From positions 384,405 to 448,404 of the forward strand of contig NZ_LMMA01000023.1 in NCBI RefSeq assembly GCF_001422725.1: a DNA stretch of 64,000 bases, written 5' to 3'. A program made the position numbers and the translations under genes. This DNA comes from Flavobacterium sp. Leaf82 (lineage in GTDB: Bacteria; Bacteroidota; Bacteroidia; Flavobacteriales; Flavobacteriaceae). Below the pieces are notes generated by a model that saw only the letters and a program-made list of their open reading frames with translations, did no database searches and was not told the DNA's origin. Below are positions 7,191 to 15,591 of this stretch, piece by piece. Position 1 is the stretch's first letter; every line of letters begins with the position of its first letter.

Positions 7191-8087
7191 ATGAAAATTA
7201 CAATTACAGGTTCTTTAGGGAACATCAGCAAGCCATTGGCTCAGGAATTATTGCAAAAAGAACATGAAGTTACAGTAATTAGCAGCAGTATTGATAAACA
7301 AGCCCAAATTGAAGCTCTTGGAGCTGTGGCAGCAATAGGTTCTGTTAATGATGTGGCATTTTTAACCAAAGTTTTTACAGGCGCAGATGCCGTATATTGC
7401 ATGATTCCGCGTGCAAATTATTTTGACCCCAATCTGGATTTAGACGCTTTTACCCGCACAATTGGAAATAATTATGCCGAAGCAATTCAGAAATCTGGCG
7501 TAAAACGTGTTGTGTTTTTAAGTAGTATTGGAGCACACTTAGAGCAAAATTCCGGAATTATCCAGCGTTATAATGAAATCGAAACTGTTTTAAACCAACT
7601 TCAGGATGTTTCGATTACGTTTATGCGTCCGGTTTCTTTCTTTTATAATTTACTGCCTTATATTCCGCAGATTAAATCGCAAGGCATAATTTCCGCAAAT
7701 TATGGCGGAGACAGGATGATTCCGTGGGTTTCACCAAGCGATATTGCCGCTGCAATTGCCGAAGAAATAGTGTATTTACCTCAGGGAAAAAACGTTCGTT
7801 ATGTAGCAAGTGAAGAACTTACAGGCGATGAAACAGCTCACATTTTAGGCGAAGCAATAGGAAAACCAGATTTAAAATGGGTTTTAATCAGCGACGAAGA
7901 AACCTTAAACGGTTTGGTACATGTAGGAATGCAACCCAAAATAGCTGCAGGTTTGGTCGAAATGTATGCCGGACTTTACAACGGTTTATTATCTGAAGAT
8001 TACTTACGCAATAAACCCACAGTTATGGGAAAAGTAAAACTGGCAGATTATGCCAAAGAATTTGCTGCAATTTATAACCAGAAATAA
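7191..8087 (+). CDS. NmrA-like NAD(P)-binding protein
   Basis: This 298-residue protein is an atypical short-chain dehydrogenase of the NmrA/QOR2 type. It opens with a Rossmann strand and nucleotide loop (ITGSLGNIS, residues 5-13), continues with VTVISSS after beta2, and has GVKRVVFLSSIGAH around the site of the fourth strand. Members act as NAD(P)H-dependent oxidoreductases or redox-sensing regulators. The AraC gene starts 12 bases downstream, so the two probably form an operon, and the AraC protein likely controls this enzyme. Confidence 0.85.
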   Translation: MKITITGSLGNISKPLAQELLQKEHEVTVISSSIDKQAQIEALGAVAAIGSVNDVAFLTKVFTGADAVYCMIPRANYFDPNLDLDAFTRTIGNNYAEAIQKSGVKRVVFLSSIGAHLEQNSGIIQRYNEIETVLNQLQDVSITFMRPVSFFYNLLPYIPQIKSQGIISANYGGDRMIPWVSPSDIAAAIAEEIVYLPQGKNVRYVASEELTGDETAHILGEAIGKPDLKWVLISDEETLNGLVHVGMQPKIAAGLVEMYAGLYNGLLSEDYLRNKPTVMGKVKLADYAKEFAAIYNQK

Positions 8088-8099
8088 GTACCTTAGACT

Positions 8100-9014
8100 A
8101 TGGCAAATCAGCAACCTGTTCGAATAAAAACGATAAGCGAATTTCATGAATTTAGAAGTTTGCCTAAACCGGAACATCCGTTAGTGAGCGTTTATAATTT
8201 TGAAGATCTTAAACGCCTTAACGAAGATGAACCCAAAAGCTTAATGCTTGATTTTTATTCGATTGCCCTAAAACGAAGCCCAAATGCCAAGATGCGATAC
8301 GGGCAACAGGAATATGATTTTAATGAAGGCGTTTTATTATTTATCTCGCCGGGTCAGGTTTTTTCTATAGAAGGCAACGCAGATTTAGAACATACAGGAT
8401 GGGCATTAATTGTTCATCCTGATTTTTTGTGGAATACGCCACTGGCAAAAAAAATCAAGCAATACGAATATTTTGGTTATTCGGTTCATGAAGCGTTGCA
8501 CTTATCTGATAAAGAGGAGAAAATGATTATAGGCATCATGAAAAATATCCAGCACGAATATCAGTCTAATATTGATAAATTTAGCCAGGATGTAATTATC
8601 GCTCAAATCGAATTGTTACTTACCTATGCAGAGCGTTTTTATAACAGACAATTTATAACCAGAAAAATAAGCAATCATCAAATTCTCGCTCGCTTAGAAA
8701 ACCTGCTTGAAGATTATTTCTCGAATCATTCTCTGGCAAAAAATGGTTTACCAACCGTACATTATATTGCCGAAAGTCTAAATGTGACACCCAATTATTT
8801 AAGCGGATTACTCAAATCACTCACCGGACAAAGTACACAACAGCATATACACGACAAATTGATTGAAAAAGCAAAAGAAAAACTTTCGACAACAAACTTA
8901 TCGATAAGCGAAATTGCGTTTGATCTGGGTTTTGAACATCAGCAATCATTTAGTAAATTATTTAAGACCAAAACAAATATTTCTCCCTTAGAATTCAGAC
9001 AATCATTTAACTAA
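8100..9014 (+). CDS. AraC-family transcription regulator
   Basis: This 304-residue protein has an N-terminal cupin-like sensing domain (about 30-180) and a C-terminal double HTH of the AraC type (about 200-300). The HTH carries IAESLNVTPNYLSGLLK and the signature ISEIAFDLGFEHQQSFSKLFK ahead of ISPLEFR. It lies 12 bases after the NmrA-like gene. Similar AraC/NAD(P)-binding pairs are usually self-regulated and respond to small aromatic or redox-active compounds, but the inducer is unknown here. Confidence 0.92.
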   Translation: MANQQPVRIKTISEFHEFRSLPKPEHPLVSVYNFEDLKRLNEDEPKSLMLDFYSIALKRSPNAKMRYGQQEYDFNEGVLLFISPGQVFSIEGNADLEHTGWALIVHPDFLWNTPLAKKIKQYEYFGYSVHEALHLSDKEEKMIIGIMKNIQHEYQSNIDKFSQDVIIAQIELLLTYAERFYNRQFITRKISNHQILARLENLLEDYFSNHSLAKNGLPTVHYIAESLNVTPNYLSGLLKSLTGQSTQQHIHDKLIEKAKEKLSTTNLSISEIAFDLGFEHQQSFSKLFKTKTNISPLEFRQSFN

Positions 9015-9055
9015 ACAGAATTTTATTTTTAGTAAATTCGCTACAAAAAAGTTTT

Positions 9056-9466
9056 ATGAATCCGATTTTTAAAAATACTTTGGCCGTAATAATTGGTCTT
9101 TTTGTTGGTAGCGTTGTCAATATGGCAATAATTTTAATGAGTGGTTCCGTAATTCCACCTCCAAATGGTGCAGATGTGACCACGATGGAAGGGCTAAAAG
9201 CTACAATGCATTTATTTGAACCCAAACATTTTATTTTTCCCTTTCTGGCACATTCTATTGGTACTTTTGCAGGCGCGGCAACAACTGCTTTAATTGCTGC
9301 AACCCGCAAAACAGAATTGGCTTTGGTAATTGGATCCTTCTTTTTATTGGGCGGGATTGTAAATGTTTGTACATTGCCTTCACCAATTTGGTATAACATT
9401 ATAGATCTTGCATTTGCATATTTGCCAATGGCATATCTGGCTAGAAAAGTTGTGGCTACAAAATAG
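9056..9466 (+). CDS. hypothetical four-helix membrane protein
   Basis: This 136-residue protein is almost entirely hydrophobic, with four membrane helices at about 6-30, 60-80, 87-105 and 112-130, and a short loop containing PPPNGADVTTMEGLKA. It belongs to a small uncharacterised membrane family common in Bacteroidota. An antisense frame of 159 codons overlaps it but is a shadow. It starts 41 bases after the AraC stop. No function assigned. Confidence 0.75.
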   Translation: MNPIFKNTLAVIIGLFVGSVVNMAIILMSGSVIPPPNGADVTTMEGLKATMHLFEPKHFIFPFLAHSIGTFAGAATTALIAATRKTELALVIGSFFLLGGIVNVCTLPSPIWYNIIDLAFAYLPMAYLARKVVATK

Positions 9467-9543
9467 TTCTGATTATATTTTAACATTAAATCACATTTAT
9501 TAGATAAATCGCATAAATTGCAAGAGAAATTTTAACAAAAAAA

Positions 9544-10029
9544 ATGTTTCTAAAACACACTTTGAGTTTAGCAGATACCTTCATTTTTCTGGGTATTGTT
9601 GCGATTATTGCAATCATATTCTCTATTATAGATTATCGTAAATCATCAGTTGAATACAAAAAAAAGGAGAATTTTAGAGACACTGCTATAAAAGTATTAG
9701 TTCAACTTAATGAAGTTAAAATTACCACTCAGGGTTTTACTGAAACTACAAAAGAAATAAAATCTAACCACTGGAACCGGAGCGAAATTCTTTATAATTC
9801 TATGACCGGTAATGATCATAAAAATTTTATAACCACAAAACATTGCTATAATACGCTATGGTATAATTTTAAGCATGACGGAAAAAATTACAAACAAACT
9901 TTTATTATAGACATGGATGTTTATAATTTAAAAATTTGGTTTGAAGTACAAAAAGAAACCTATTTATATATTGGCACAGGAGAATTTGCAAATAATCTGT
10001 ATTTAGATCTGGAGTTTATGAATCGTTAA
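9544..10029 (+). CDS. hypothetical membrane-anchored protein
   Basis: This 161-residue protein has one N-terminal membrane helix (about 12-29) followed by a basic linker and a polar domain rich in Asn and Lys with strand-forming stretches (KQTFIIDMDVYNLKIWFEV). The domain probably faces the cytoplasm, because the basic YRKSSVEYKKKE segment follows the helix. I do not recognise it. Lone gene. Confidence 0.65.
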   Translation: MFLKHTLSLADTFIFLGIVAIIAIIFSIIDYRKSSVEYKKKENFRDTAIKVLVQLNEVKITTQGFTETTKEIKSNHWNRSEILYNSMTGNDHKNFITTKHCYNTLWYNFKHDGKNYKQTFIIDMDVYNLKIWFEVQKETYLYIGTGEFANNLYLDLEFMNR

Positions 10030-10089
10030 GTTTGATTCTTCGTAAAAAAATAAACTTCTGATTTTGCCTGATAATTTAATTAAAAAAAA

Positions 10090-10770
10090 ATGAAAAAAGT
10101 TGGACTTGTAGGCGGAATCAGTTGGGTTTCTACCATAGATTATTATAAATTAATTAATGAAGGTGTAAATAAAAAACTGGGCGGATTGCACTTTGCAGAA
10201 TGCCTGATTTATTCCCTAAACTTTGCAGATATTCAGGAAAAAACCTGGACAGACTCCTATGAAATTATTTTAAATGCCTGTATAAGTTTAAAAAATAGCG
10301 GTGTCGATGCCATCGTATTATGTGCCAATACAGCACATATGTATGCAGACAAAATCGAAAAGGAAATTAATTTGCCGTTAATTCATATTGGTACAGAAAC
10401 GGCTAAAGCTGTAAAACGACAAGAAATTACCACGATTGGATTTTTAGGAACTTCGTTTTCTATGGAAATGGATTTCTATAAAGATCGCCTTAAAAGTTTT
10501 GGACTTAATGTGTTGATTCCTGAAAAGCAGGAAACAAGAGACTATATTCAACACGTTCTAAAAGAAGAACTTGGCAGAGGCATTATTAATCCGGATTCGA
10601 AACAAAACTATATTAAAATAGCAAACGAACTGATAGAACGTGGTGCCGAAGGTATTATTTTAGGTTGTACCGAAATTCCGTTATTGATCGATCAATCTCA
10701 TTTTTCAGTTCCGGTTTTTGATACAACCAAAATACATTCTGAAGCTATTGTAAACTTTATATTGTCTTAA
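10090..10770 (+). CDS. aspartate/glutamate racemase-family enzyme
   Basis: This 226-residue protein is a member of the Asp/Glu racemase superfamily (YgeA-like). It has the opening loop GLVGGISWVSTIDYY and both catalytic cysteines: C78 in LCANTAH and C193 in LGCTEIPLL. Two cysteines allow PLP-independent proton exchange at the alpha carbon, making D-amino acids, typically for peptidoglycan or as signals. The exact amino acid is uncertain. It lies 16 bases before an unrecognised gene, possibly in the same message. Confidence 0.9.
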   Translation: MKKVGLVGGISWVSTIDYYKLINEGVNKKLGGLHFAECLIYSLNFADIQEKTWTDSYEIILNACISLKNSGVDAIVLCANTAHMYADKIEKEINLPLIHIGTETAKAVKRQEITTIGFLGTSFSMEMDFYKDRLKSFGLNVLIPEKQETRDYIQHVLKEELGRGIINPDSKQNYIKIANELIERGAEGIILGCTEIPLLIDQSHFSVPVFDTTKIHSEAIVNFILS

Positions 10771-10786
10771 ACTTAAATTGTAACTT

Positions 10787-11485
10787 ATGAGCTATTTTGG
10801 CGGGCTGGGTTCAGGAAAAGGCTGGAATAAATTTAATTTTATCCTTACCCCTCAACAATTTGAATTAATTTTCAGTGAACTTAAATTTTACTTCGTTATT
10901 ACAAATACAAGGGTTGCCATAGACTACACCGCAACTGATAAATCGTATGTATTTGATGGTTACAATGATTTTTTTAACGAAATCATAATTGGTAAAAAAG
11001 AACATGACAGAAAACAACATTGGTTTTACGAGAACAAAATAAGATTATCAATAACGGATGATATCAATAAAATTGGCTTTAAGGAAATTACAGATGAAGA
11101 AGGTTGTATTTCTGATACATTTAAACTGGTAAATCCAACAGAACCGGTAATCAATATCACTCCTTTTTATCTTACCTTTTCAGAGAATAATGAAAGCTTA
11201 AGCATTGCTTACATGAATACCGAAGGAACAATAGGTTTAGAACTAACTTATCCTAAAGTAATACGTTTTTCTAATGATAAGTTCAATTCGGTTATTGATG
11301 CACAACAATTCAATAATCACCAATTATTCAATGACTTACTAAAAAATATAAAAGCATTATCTACTAAAGCAAAATTACAAAGCAAAACAAAACTACATCG
11401 CTCAAATTTTTGGATTAGTACCGAAGCAAAAAAAGTAATCAATGAAAATCGATATTTAAAATCGAACTCATTACTTATTATTTAA
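10787..11485 (+). CDS. hypothetical protein
   Basis: This 232-residue soluble protein starts MSYFGGLGSGKGWNKF and is rich in Asn, Lys and aromatic residues, with no signal, membrane helix or motif I know. The GSGKG stretch resembles a P-loop only superficially: there is no following GK(S/T) and no Walker B. It follows the racemase by 16 bases and precedes a lipoprotein by 16 bases, so the three may be co-transcribed. Confidence 0.65.
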   Translation: MSYFGGLGSGKGWNKFNFILTPQQFELIFSELKFYFVITNTRVAIDYTATDKSYVFDGYNDFFNEIIIGKKEHDRKQHWFYENKIRLSITDDINKIGFKEITDEEGCISDTFKLVNPTEPVINITPFYLTFSENNESLSIAYMNTEGTIGLELTYPKVIRFSNDKFNSVIDAQQFNNHQLFNDLLKNIKALSTKAKLQSKTKLHRSNFWISTEAKKVINENRYLKSNSLLII

Positions 11486-11501
11486 TTCCATAAAATCATT
11501 T

Positions 11502-12107
11502 ATGAAAAATCTCTTTAGAATATTTATTGCTCTATTAGTTTCAGTTTTATTATCTAATTGCGCTTCGTTTTCTAAAAAAGATTTTAAAAAGGACTATGTC
11601 AATTTAAATCCAGTTGATATCTACAAATTTAACGGAAAATATACTTTTGCACCAATAAAGAAATACGATAAAAAAAATGAACATTCTGATTTAGAAAGTA
11701 TAAAAAAATATATCAATTCTTATAATTATATCACAAATGATATTTTAAAATTTGAAAATATAGATTCTACCGTAAACAATGTTTCCCAGTATTACATTGA
11801 ATTAAAAATCCTTAACACTACCGAATTGAGTGTTGAACTATTTAAAAATAATAACAGCCTGAAAAAGCAGCAAATAAAAGGAACCCTAAAAAAAGACGGA
11901 ATGTTTTATCTCGATAATAATTACCTGAAATGTACCGGAATCCCTTATCTTTTTGGAGGATGTAACAACAATAAAAGACGAATTGCTATTTCAAAAAACA
12001 ATAATTTAATTGTAAATGAAGCAGTTGACAATTCGGGTGCATTATTATTTCTTTTTTGGGCAGGACAAAGTTATAATAGTACATATGAATTTGAGCGTCT
12101 GGAATAA
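11502..12107 (+). CDS. lipoprotein of unknown function
   Basis: This 201-residue protein has a lipoprotein signal with a long hydrophobic run and lipobox LLSNC (Cys20). The mature part is basic and Asn/Lys-rich, with a central strand-rich region and a CTGIPYLFGGC segment whose two cysteines could pair. The C-terminal stretch GALLFLFWAGQSY is hydrophobic but short. I do not recognise the family. It is spaced 16 bases from the upstream gene. Confidence 0.75.
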   Translation: MKNLFRIFIALLVSVLLSNCASFSKKDFKKDYVNLNPVDIYKFNGKYTFAPIKKYDKKNEHSDLESIKKYINSYNYITNDILKFENIDSTVNNVSQYYIELKILNTTELSVELFKNNNSLKKQQIKGTLKKDGMFYLDNNYLKCTGIPYLFGGCNNNKRRIAISKNNNLIVNEAVDNSGALLFLFWAGQSYNSTYEFERLE

Positions 12108-12178
12108 ATATTAAGTGTTTTTTGGGTTTTCCTAAATACTTATTTTATAACTTAGTTAGCTTTTTAAATTTTAAAATC

Positions 12179-12547
12179 ATGACTAAGAAAGAAATCGCCC
12201 AGGACTTTTTAAATCTCGCAGCAAAAGGGCATTCGCACGAAGCATTTCGACTGTATGTAAGTAAAAAATTTAAACATCATAATGCTTATTTTAAAGGTGA
12301 TGCAGATACTTTGATGCTCGCAATGGAAGAATCGACAAGAACAAACCCAAATAAAGTTTTCAAAATTCATCACATTCTTGAAGATGGAGATCTCGTTGCC
12401 GTACACTCTCACTTAAAACAAACTCCGGTTGATCTGGGTTTTGCCGTAGTTCATATTCTAAAATTCAAAGCTGATAAAATTGTTGAATTTTGGGATTTAG
12501 GACAACCCATCCCAAAAGAACCTATTAACGAAAACGGAATGTTCTGA
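12179..12547 (+). CDS. SnoaL-like (NTF2-fold) protein
   Basis: This 122-residue protein has the NTF2/SnoaL cone fold: helix KKEIAQDFLNLAAKGHSHEAF, then HHNAYFKGDADTLMLAM, VFKIHHILEDGDLVAVHSHLK and the closing strand KIVEFWDLGQPIP. The closest known group is the predicted aldol-condensation SnoaL-like proteins, where the fold makes a small pocket for a ligand or substrate. I chose ATG 12179; a longer reading from TTG at 12122 adds 19 codons without leader support. No pathway partner is adjacent. Confidence 0.85.
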   Translation: MTKKEIAQDFLNLAAKGHSHEAFRLYVSKKFKHHNAYFKGDADTLMLAMEESTRTNPNKVFKIHHILEDGDLVAVHSHLKQTPVDLGFAVVHILKFKADKIVEFWDLGQPIPKEPINENGMF

Positions 12548-12549
12548 GA

Positions 12550-12694
12550 TTTACCGCAAAGAACGCAATGTTTTTTTACTTCCCGAGTTTAATAAAATAG
12601 CAAAGTTCGCAAAGCGAAATCAATACAAAGCTTTGCGAACTTTGTGTTTTTAAACTTCTGATTGATAAAAAAGCTTAGCGTTCTTTGCCGTAAA
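12550..12694. repeat. nested inverted repeat element
   Basis: Two nested palindromes fill most of this gap. The outer arms are 12550-12566 and 12678-12694 (17 bases, one mismatch, core CAAAGAACGC). The inner arms are 12601-12615 and 12630-12644 (15 bases, perfect, core GTTCGCAAAGC). The whole could fold as one long hairpin or two. It starts three bases after the SnoaL stop, so it may also end that transcript. Confidence 0.7.
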
Positions 12695-12760
12695 GTCGCA
12701 ATCAAAGTGGTGCAAAAATTTACACCCTAAATAACCTAAAACCAGAAACAAAAACAAAAA

Positions 12761-13807
12761 ATGACTTCCAATATTCGAATTTCCTTTATTATATCCTTTA
12801 TTTTCCTTTTTTCCAATTATAACACATTCGCTCAGAAAAAAAATAATTATACCGCTCAAATTGACAGTTTAATCAGCGTTAGCAATCCAATATTTAATGG
12901 CGTTGTTCTAATTTCTAAAAACGGAAAAACAGTTTATAATAAAGTATATGGTTTTACTGATTTTCAAACCAGAAAACATTTAAAAACAAACAGCCAATTT
13001 GAAATCATGTCGAATACCAGACAAATCACGGCTGTTTTAATCTTAAAAGAAGTTGAACAAGGCAAAATTGATCTTCAGGCACCCATAAAAAAATACCTGC
13101 CGGAATTAAAACAATCCTGGGCAGATTCTGTAACTGTTCACCAGCTCCTAAATCATACACACGGAATCGTTGATTTAAAAAAACCTCTTTTATTTAAACC
13201 GGGAAGCGAATTTAAATATGGAGATTTAGGATATAGTTTACTGGGAAAAATAATTGAATCTGTTTCTAAAAAAAGCTATCCTGAAATAGCAAATGCCTTT
13301 TTTAAAGAACTAAAGATGAAAAACACCCTTTGTTTTTCTGCTGCTAAAATTCCAAATTTAGTTTCAGGATATGTCAACACAAATAATACGTTCAAGATAG
13401 TCTCAAAAACTATGCTTACTTTACAAAGCACTCCGTCTAACGGAATTGTTTCAACAGCAAGTGATTTAGCAATTTGGAATGAAAACCTGCATAAAGGAAA
13501 ACTTCTAAAACCAGAAAATTATCAATTAATGTTTCAGTACAATATAACAGCCCAACACAGTTTTTTTGCAAAAGAAAAAGTAGGCTACGGATATGGTTTT
13601 AGAATTATCGATAAAGAACCTGTAAAATATGTTGGTCATACCGGTTTGGGTGATGGTTTTTCTTCTGTAAATTTGTACTTCCCTGAAAGTGACGTAAGTT
13701 TGATTGTTTTAGAAAATCAGATGAATGAGAATTCGGATTTGTTTTATAGCAATGAAATTAAAATCAAAAATATTTTATTAAAAAGCGATTTACTGAATCC
13801 AAAATAA
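12761..13807 (+). CDS. beta-lactamase-family protein, altered active site
   Basis: This 348-residue exported protein has the class C beta-lactamase/DD-peptidase fold: a signal peptide (to about residue 24), GVVLISKNGKTVYNKVYG, then the nucleophile region, LLNHTHGI, FKYGDLGYSLLGKIIE and the late GHTGLGDG (H293). The catalytic SxxK is here S84-N-T-R87, with Arg in place of Lys. The usual Y-S/A-N is Y153-G-D155. The serine and the HTG block remain, but the general base does not, so hydrolysis may be weak, changed or lost. It lies 6 bases before the next DUF1801 gene. Confidence 0.88.
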   Translation: MTSNIRISFIISFIFLFSNYNTFAQKKNNYTAQIDSLISVSNPIFNGVVLISKNGKTVYNKVYGFTDFQTRKHLKTNSQFEIMSNTRQITAVLILKEVEQGKIDLQAPIKKYLPELKQSWADSVTVHQLLNHTHGIVDLKKPLLFKPGSEFKYGDLGYSLLGKIIESVSKKSYPEIANAFFKELKMKNTLCFSAAKIPNLVSGYVNTNNTFKIVSKTMLTLQSTPSNGIVSTASDLAIWNENLHKGKLLKPENYQLMFQYNITAQHSFFAKEKVGYGYGFRIIDKEPVKYVGHTGLGDGFSSVNLYFPESDVSLIVLENQMNENSDLFYSNEIKIKNILLKSDLLNPK

Positions 13808-13813
13808 AACAGA

Positions 13814-14239
13814 ATGGCAAAGAATAAAACCACCGAAACCAAAAGCAGTGTTCCTGATTTTATAAATGCTTTTGTAGAAGACGAAGCCAAAAGAAATGAT
13901 GCTTTTGAACTTAACAAAATCATGCAGGAAATTACACAATTTGAGCCCAAAATGTGGGGTCCAAGTATTATTGGTTTTGGAAGTTACCATTACAAATATG
14001 CAAGTGGTCACGAAGGCGATGCCCCGCTTGTGGGATTTTCTCCAAGAAAAGCAGCTATTTCGCTCTACATTTATATATCGCCAGAAAACAGAGACGAGTT
14101 ACTCTCTAAGCTTGGAAAAAATAAAGCTTCAAAAGGTTGTATTTATATTAAAAAACTAGCCGACATTGATCTTGAAGTCCTTAAAAATATGATTGCACTT
14201 TCTTTAGAATATTTCAAAAAAACATATCCCTCAAATTAA
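13814..14239 (+). CDS. DUF1801-domain protein
   Basis: This 141-residue soluble protein fits the DUF1801 family: VPDFINAFVEDEAKRNDAFELNKIMQEIT, then PKMWGPSIIGFGSYHYKYASGHEGDAPLVGFSPRK, then AISLYIYI and a helical end. The GFGSYHYKY block is typical of one branch of the family. Start at 13814 is 6 bases after the beta-lactamase-like gene, and the MBL gene begins 7 bases after its stop, so these three form a tight operon. Function is not known. Confidence 0.85.
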   Translation: MAKNKTTETKSSVPDFINAFVEDEAKRNDAFELNKIMQEITQFEPKMWGPSIIGFGSYHYKYASGHEGDAPLVGFSPRKAAISLYIYISPENRDELLSKLGKNKASKGCIYIKKLADIDLEVLKNMIALSLEYFKKTYPSN

Positions 14240-14246
14240 TAACATC

Positions 14247-15344
14247 ATGATTATTACCCTGCTTATTCTTTTATTCGCCTTACTTATTTTTGTTTTTCAA
14301 CATCCCAGATATGGTAAAAAACCTTCTGGCGAAAGATTAGCTTTAATACAAAAGTCACCAAATTATAAAAACGGAAAATTCGAAAACGTCAACTTTACGC
14401 CTGAACTTGCAGAAGGTTACGGATACTTTAATGTAATTTCTGAATTTCTATTTAAAAAAGTAGACAGGAAAATTCCAACGGATTTGATTCCTTCAATCAA
14501 AACAAACTTACTTGAACTTGCTATTAATCAGGACGTTTTAGTTTGGTTTGGGCATTCTTCGTATTTTATTCAGCTTGAAGGAAAACGTTTTTTAATCGAT
14601 CCCGTTTTCAGTGGCAACGCCTCTCCAGTTTATGGAACTACAAAAGCATTTAAAGGCACTGATATTTATACCGCCGCTGATTTTCCGGAAATTGATTATT
14701 TACTAATTACACACGATCACTATGATCACCTTGATTATAAAACAATAATGGAATTAAAACCAAAAATTAAAAAAGTAATCTGTGCGCTTGGCGTAGGTTC
14801 TCATTTTGAATTTTGGGGATTTCCTAAAGAGATTATCATCGAAAAAGACTGGCACGAAAAAATAGAACTCGATCAGAATCTAACCCTTTATACCACGCCA
14901 TCACGCCATTTTTCAGGCAGAAGTATTAAACGCTGCAATACACTCTGGACGTCTTTTGTTCTGGAAGCAAAAGATTTTAAAATGTATTTGGGCGGAGACA
15001 GCGGTTACGATACTCATTATGCCGAAATTGGTGCAAAATTTGGTCCTTTTGATATTGCACTTATCGATAACGGGCAATATAATCCAGCCTGGAAATACAT
15101 TCATAATCTTCCGGAAGATGTAATAAAAGCCATGCAGGATATAAAAGCTAAAAGAGTATTTCCGGTTCATTCTTCTAAATTTTCACTGGCATTACATCCT
15201 TGGGATGAACCTTTGAAAAAAGTAACAGAATCAAATGCCGCATTAGAAAATCCGATTCCGTTAATCACACCAAAAATTGGAGAATTAGTAGAATTGAGAA
15301 ATGAAAATCAGGAATTTCAACAATGGTGGAAAGGAGTTAGATAA
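14247..15344 (+). CDS. membrane-anchored MBL-fold hydrolase
   Basis: This 365-residue metallo-beta-lactamase-fold protein resembles the UlaG/NAPE-PLD group. It has an N-terminal membrane anchor (2-17), VWFGHSSYFIQLEGKRFLIDPV, the metal motif H156-D-H158-Y-D160-H161, the SRHFSGR block and LGGDSGYD, plus a late VFPVHSSKF histidine. NAPE-PLD-like enzymes cleave phosphodiester bonds in lipids, but bacterial substrates vary. It is the last gene of the beta-lactamase-like/DUF1801 operon. Confidence 0.9.
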   Translation: MIITLLILLFALLIFVFQHPRYGKKPSGERLALIQKSPNYKNGKFENVNFTPELAEGYGYFNVISEFLFKKVDRKIPTDLIPSIKTNLLELAINQDVLVWFGHSSYFIQLEGKRFLIDPVFSGNASPVYGTTKAFKGTDIYTAADFPEIDYLLITHDHYDHLDYKTIMELKPKIKKVICALGVGSHFEFWGFPKEIIIEKDWHEKIELDQNLTLYTTPSRHFSGRSIKRCNTLWTSFVLEAKDFKMYLGGDSGYDTHYAEIGAKFGPFDIALIDNGQYNPAWKYIHNLPEDVIKAMQDIKAKRVFPVHSSKFSLALHPWDEPLKKVTESNAALENPIPLITPKIGELVELRNENQEFQQWWKGVR

Positions 15345-15423
15345 ATTTTAGATTTTAGAATGAAGAGACAAGAATCTAGATTTTAGATTAAAACTAACAC
15401 CGGAAACTTGAAAAACGCTTAGT

Positions 15424-15515
15424 TTGTCATTTCAACTGAAAGGAGAAATCACACGAGAAACTCCGCAAAGATTGTCGAAATACTTTATGTGATTTCTCCT
15501 TCGTCGAAATGACAA
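15424..15515. repeat. GTCATTTC palindromic intergenic element, copy 1
   Basis: About 92 bases with inverted arms 15424-15453 and 15488-15515: TTGTCATTTC... GGAGAAATCACA pairs with TGTGATTTCTCC...GAAATGACAA. Similar elements are at 20970, 44527, 46933 and 47138. The flanks (15345-15423 and 15516-15591) hold only simple TTTTAGA and GAAACCTGAAAC repeats. Confidence 0.75.
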
Positions 15516-15591
15516 GATTGAACATAACCTAAAACATGAAACAAAACAAACCTGAAACCTGAAACAAAATAAAACCTGAAACAAAAAAGCA

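Noticed and set aside
9007..9486. 159-codon antisense frame over the four-helix membrane gene
   Set aside because: It is a shadow of the plus-strand gene at 9056, with no leader or promoter of its own and no familiar motif.
10787..10850. P-loop in the hypothetical protein (GSGKG)
   Set aside because: No GK(S/T) completion, no Walker B and the wrong secondary-structure context.
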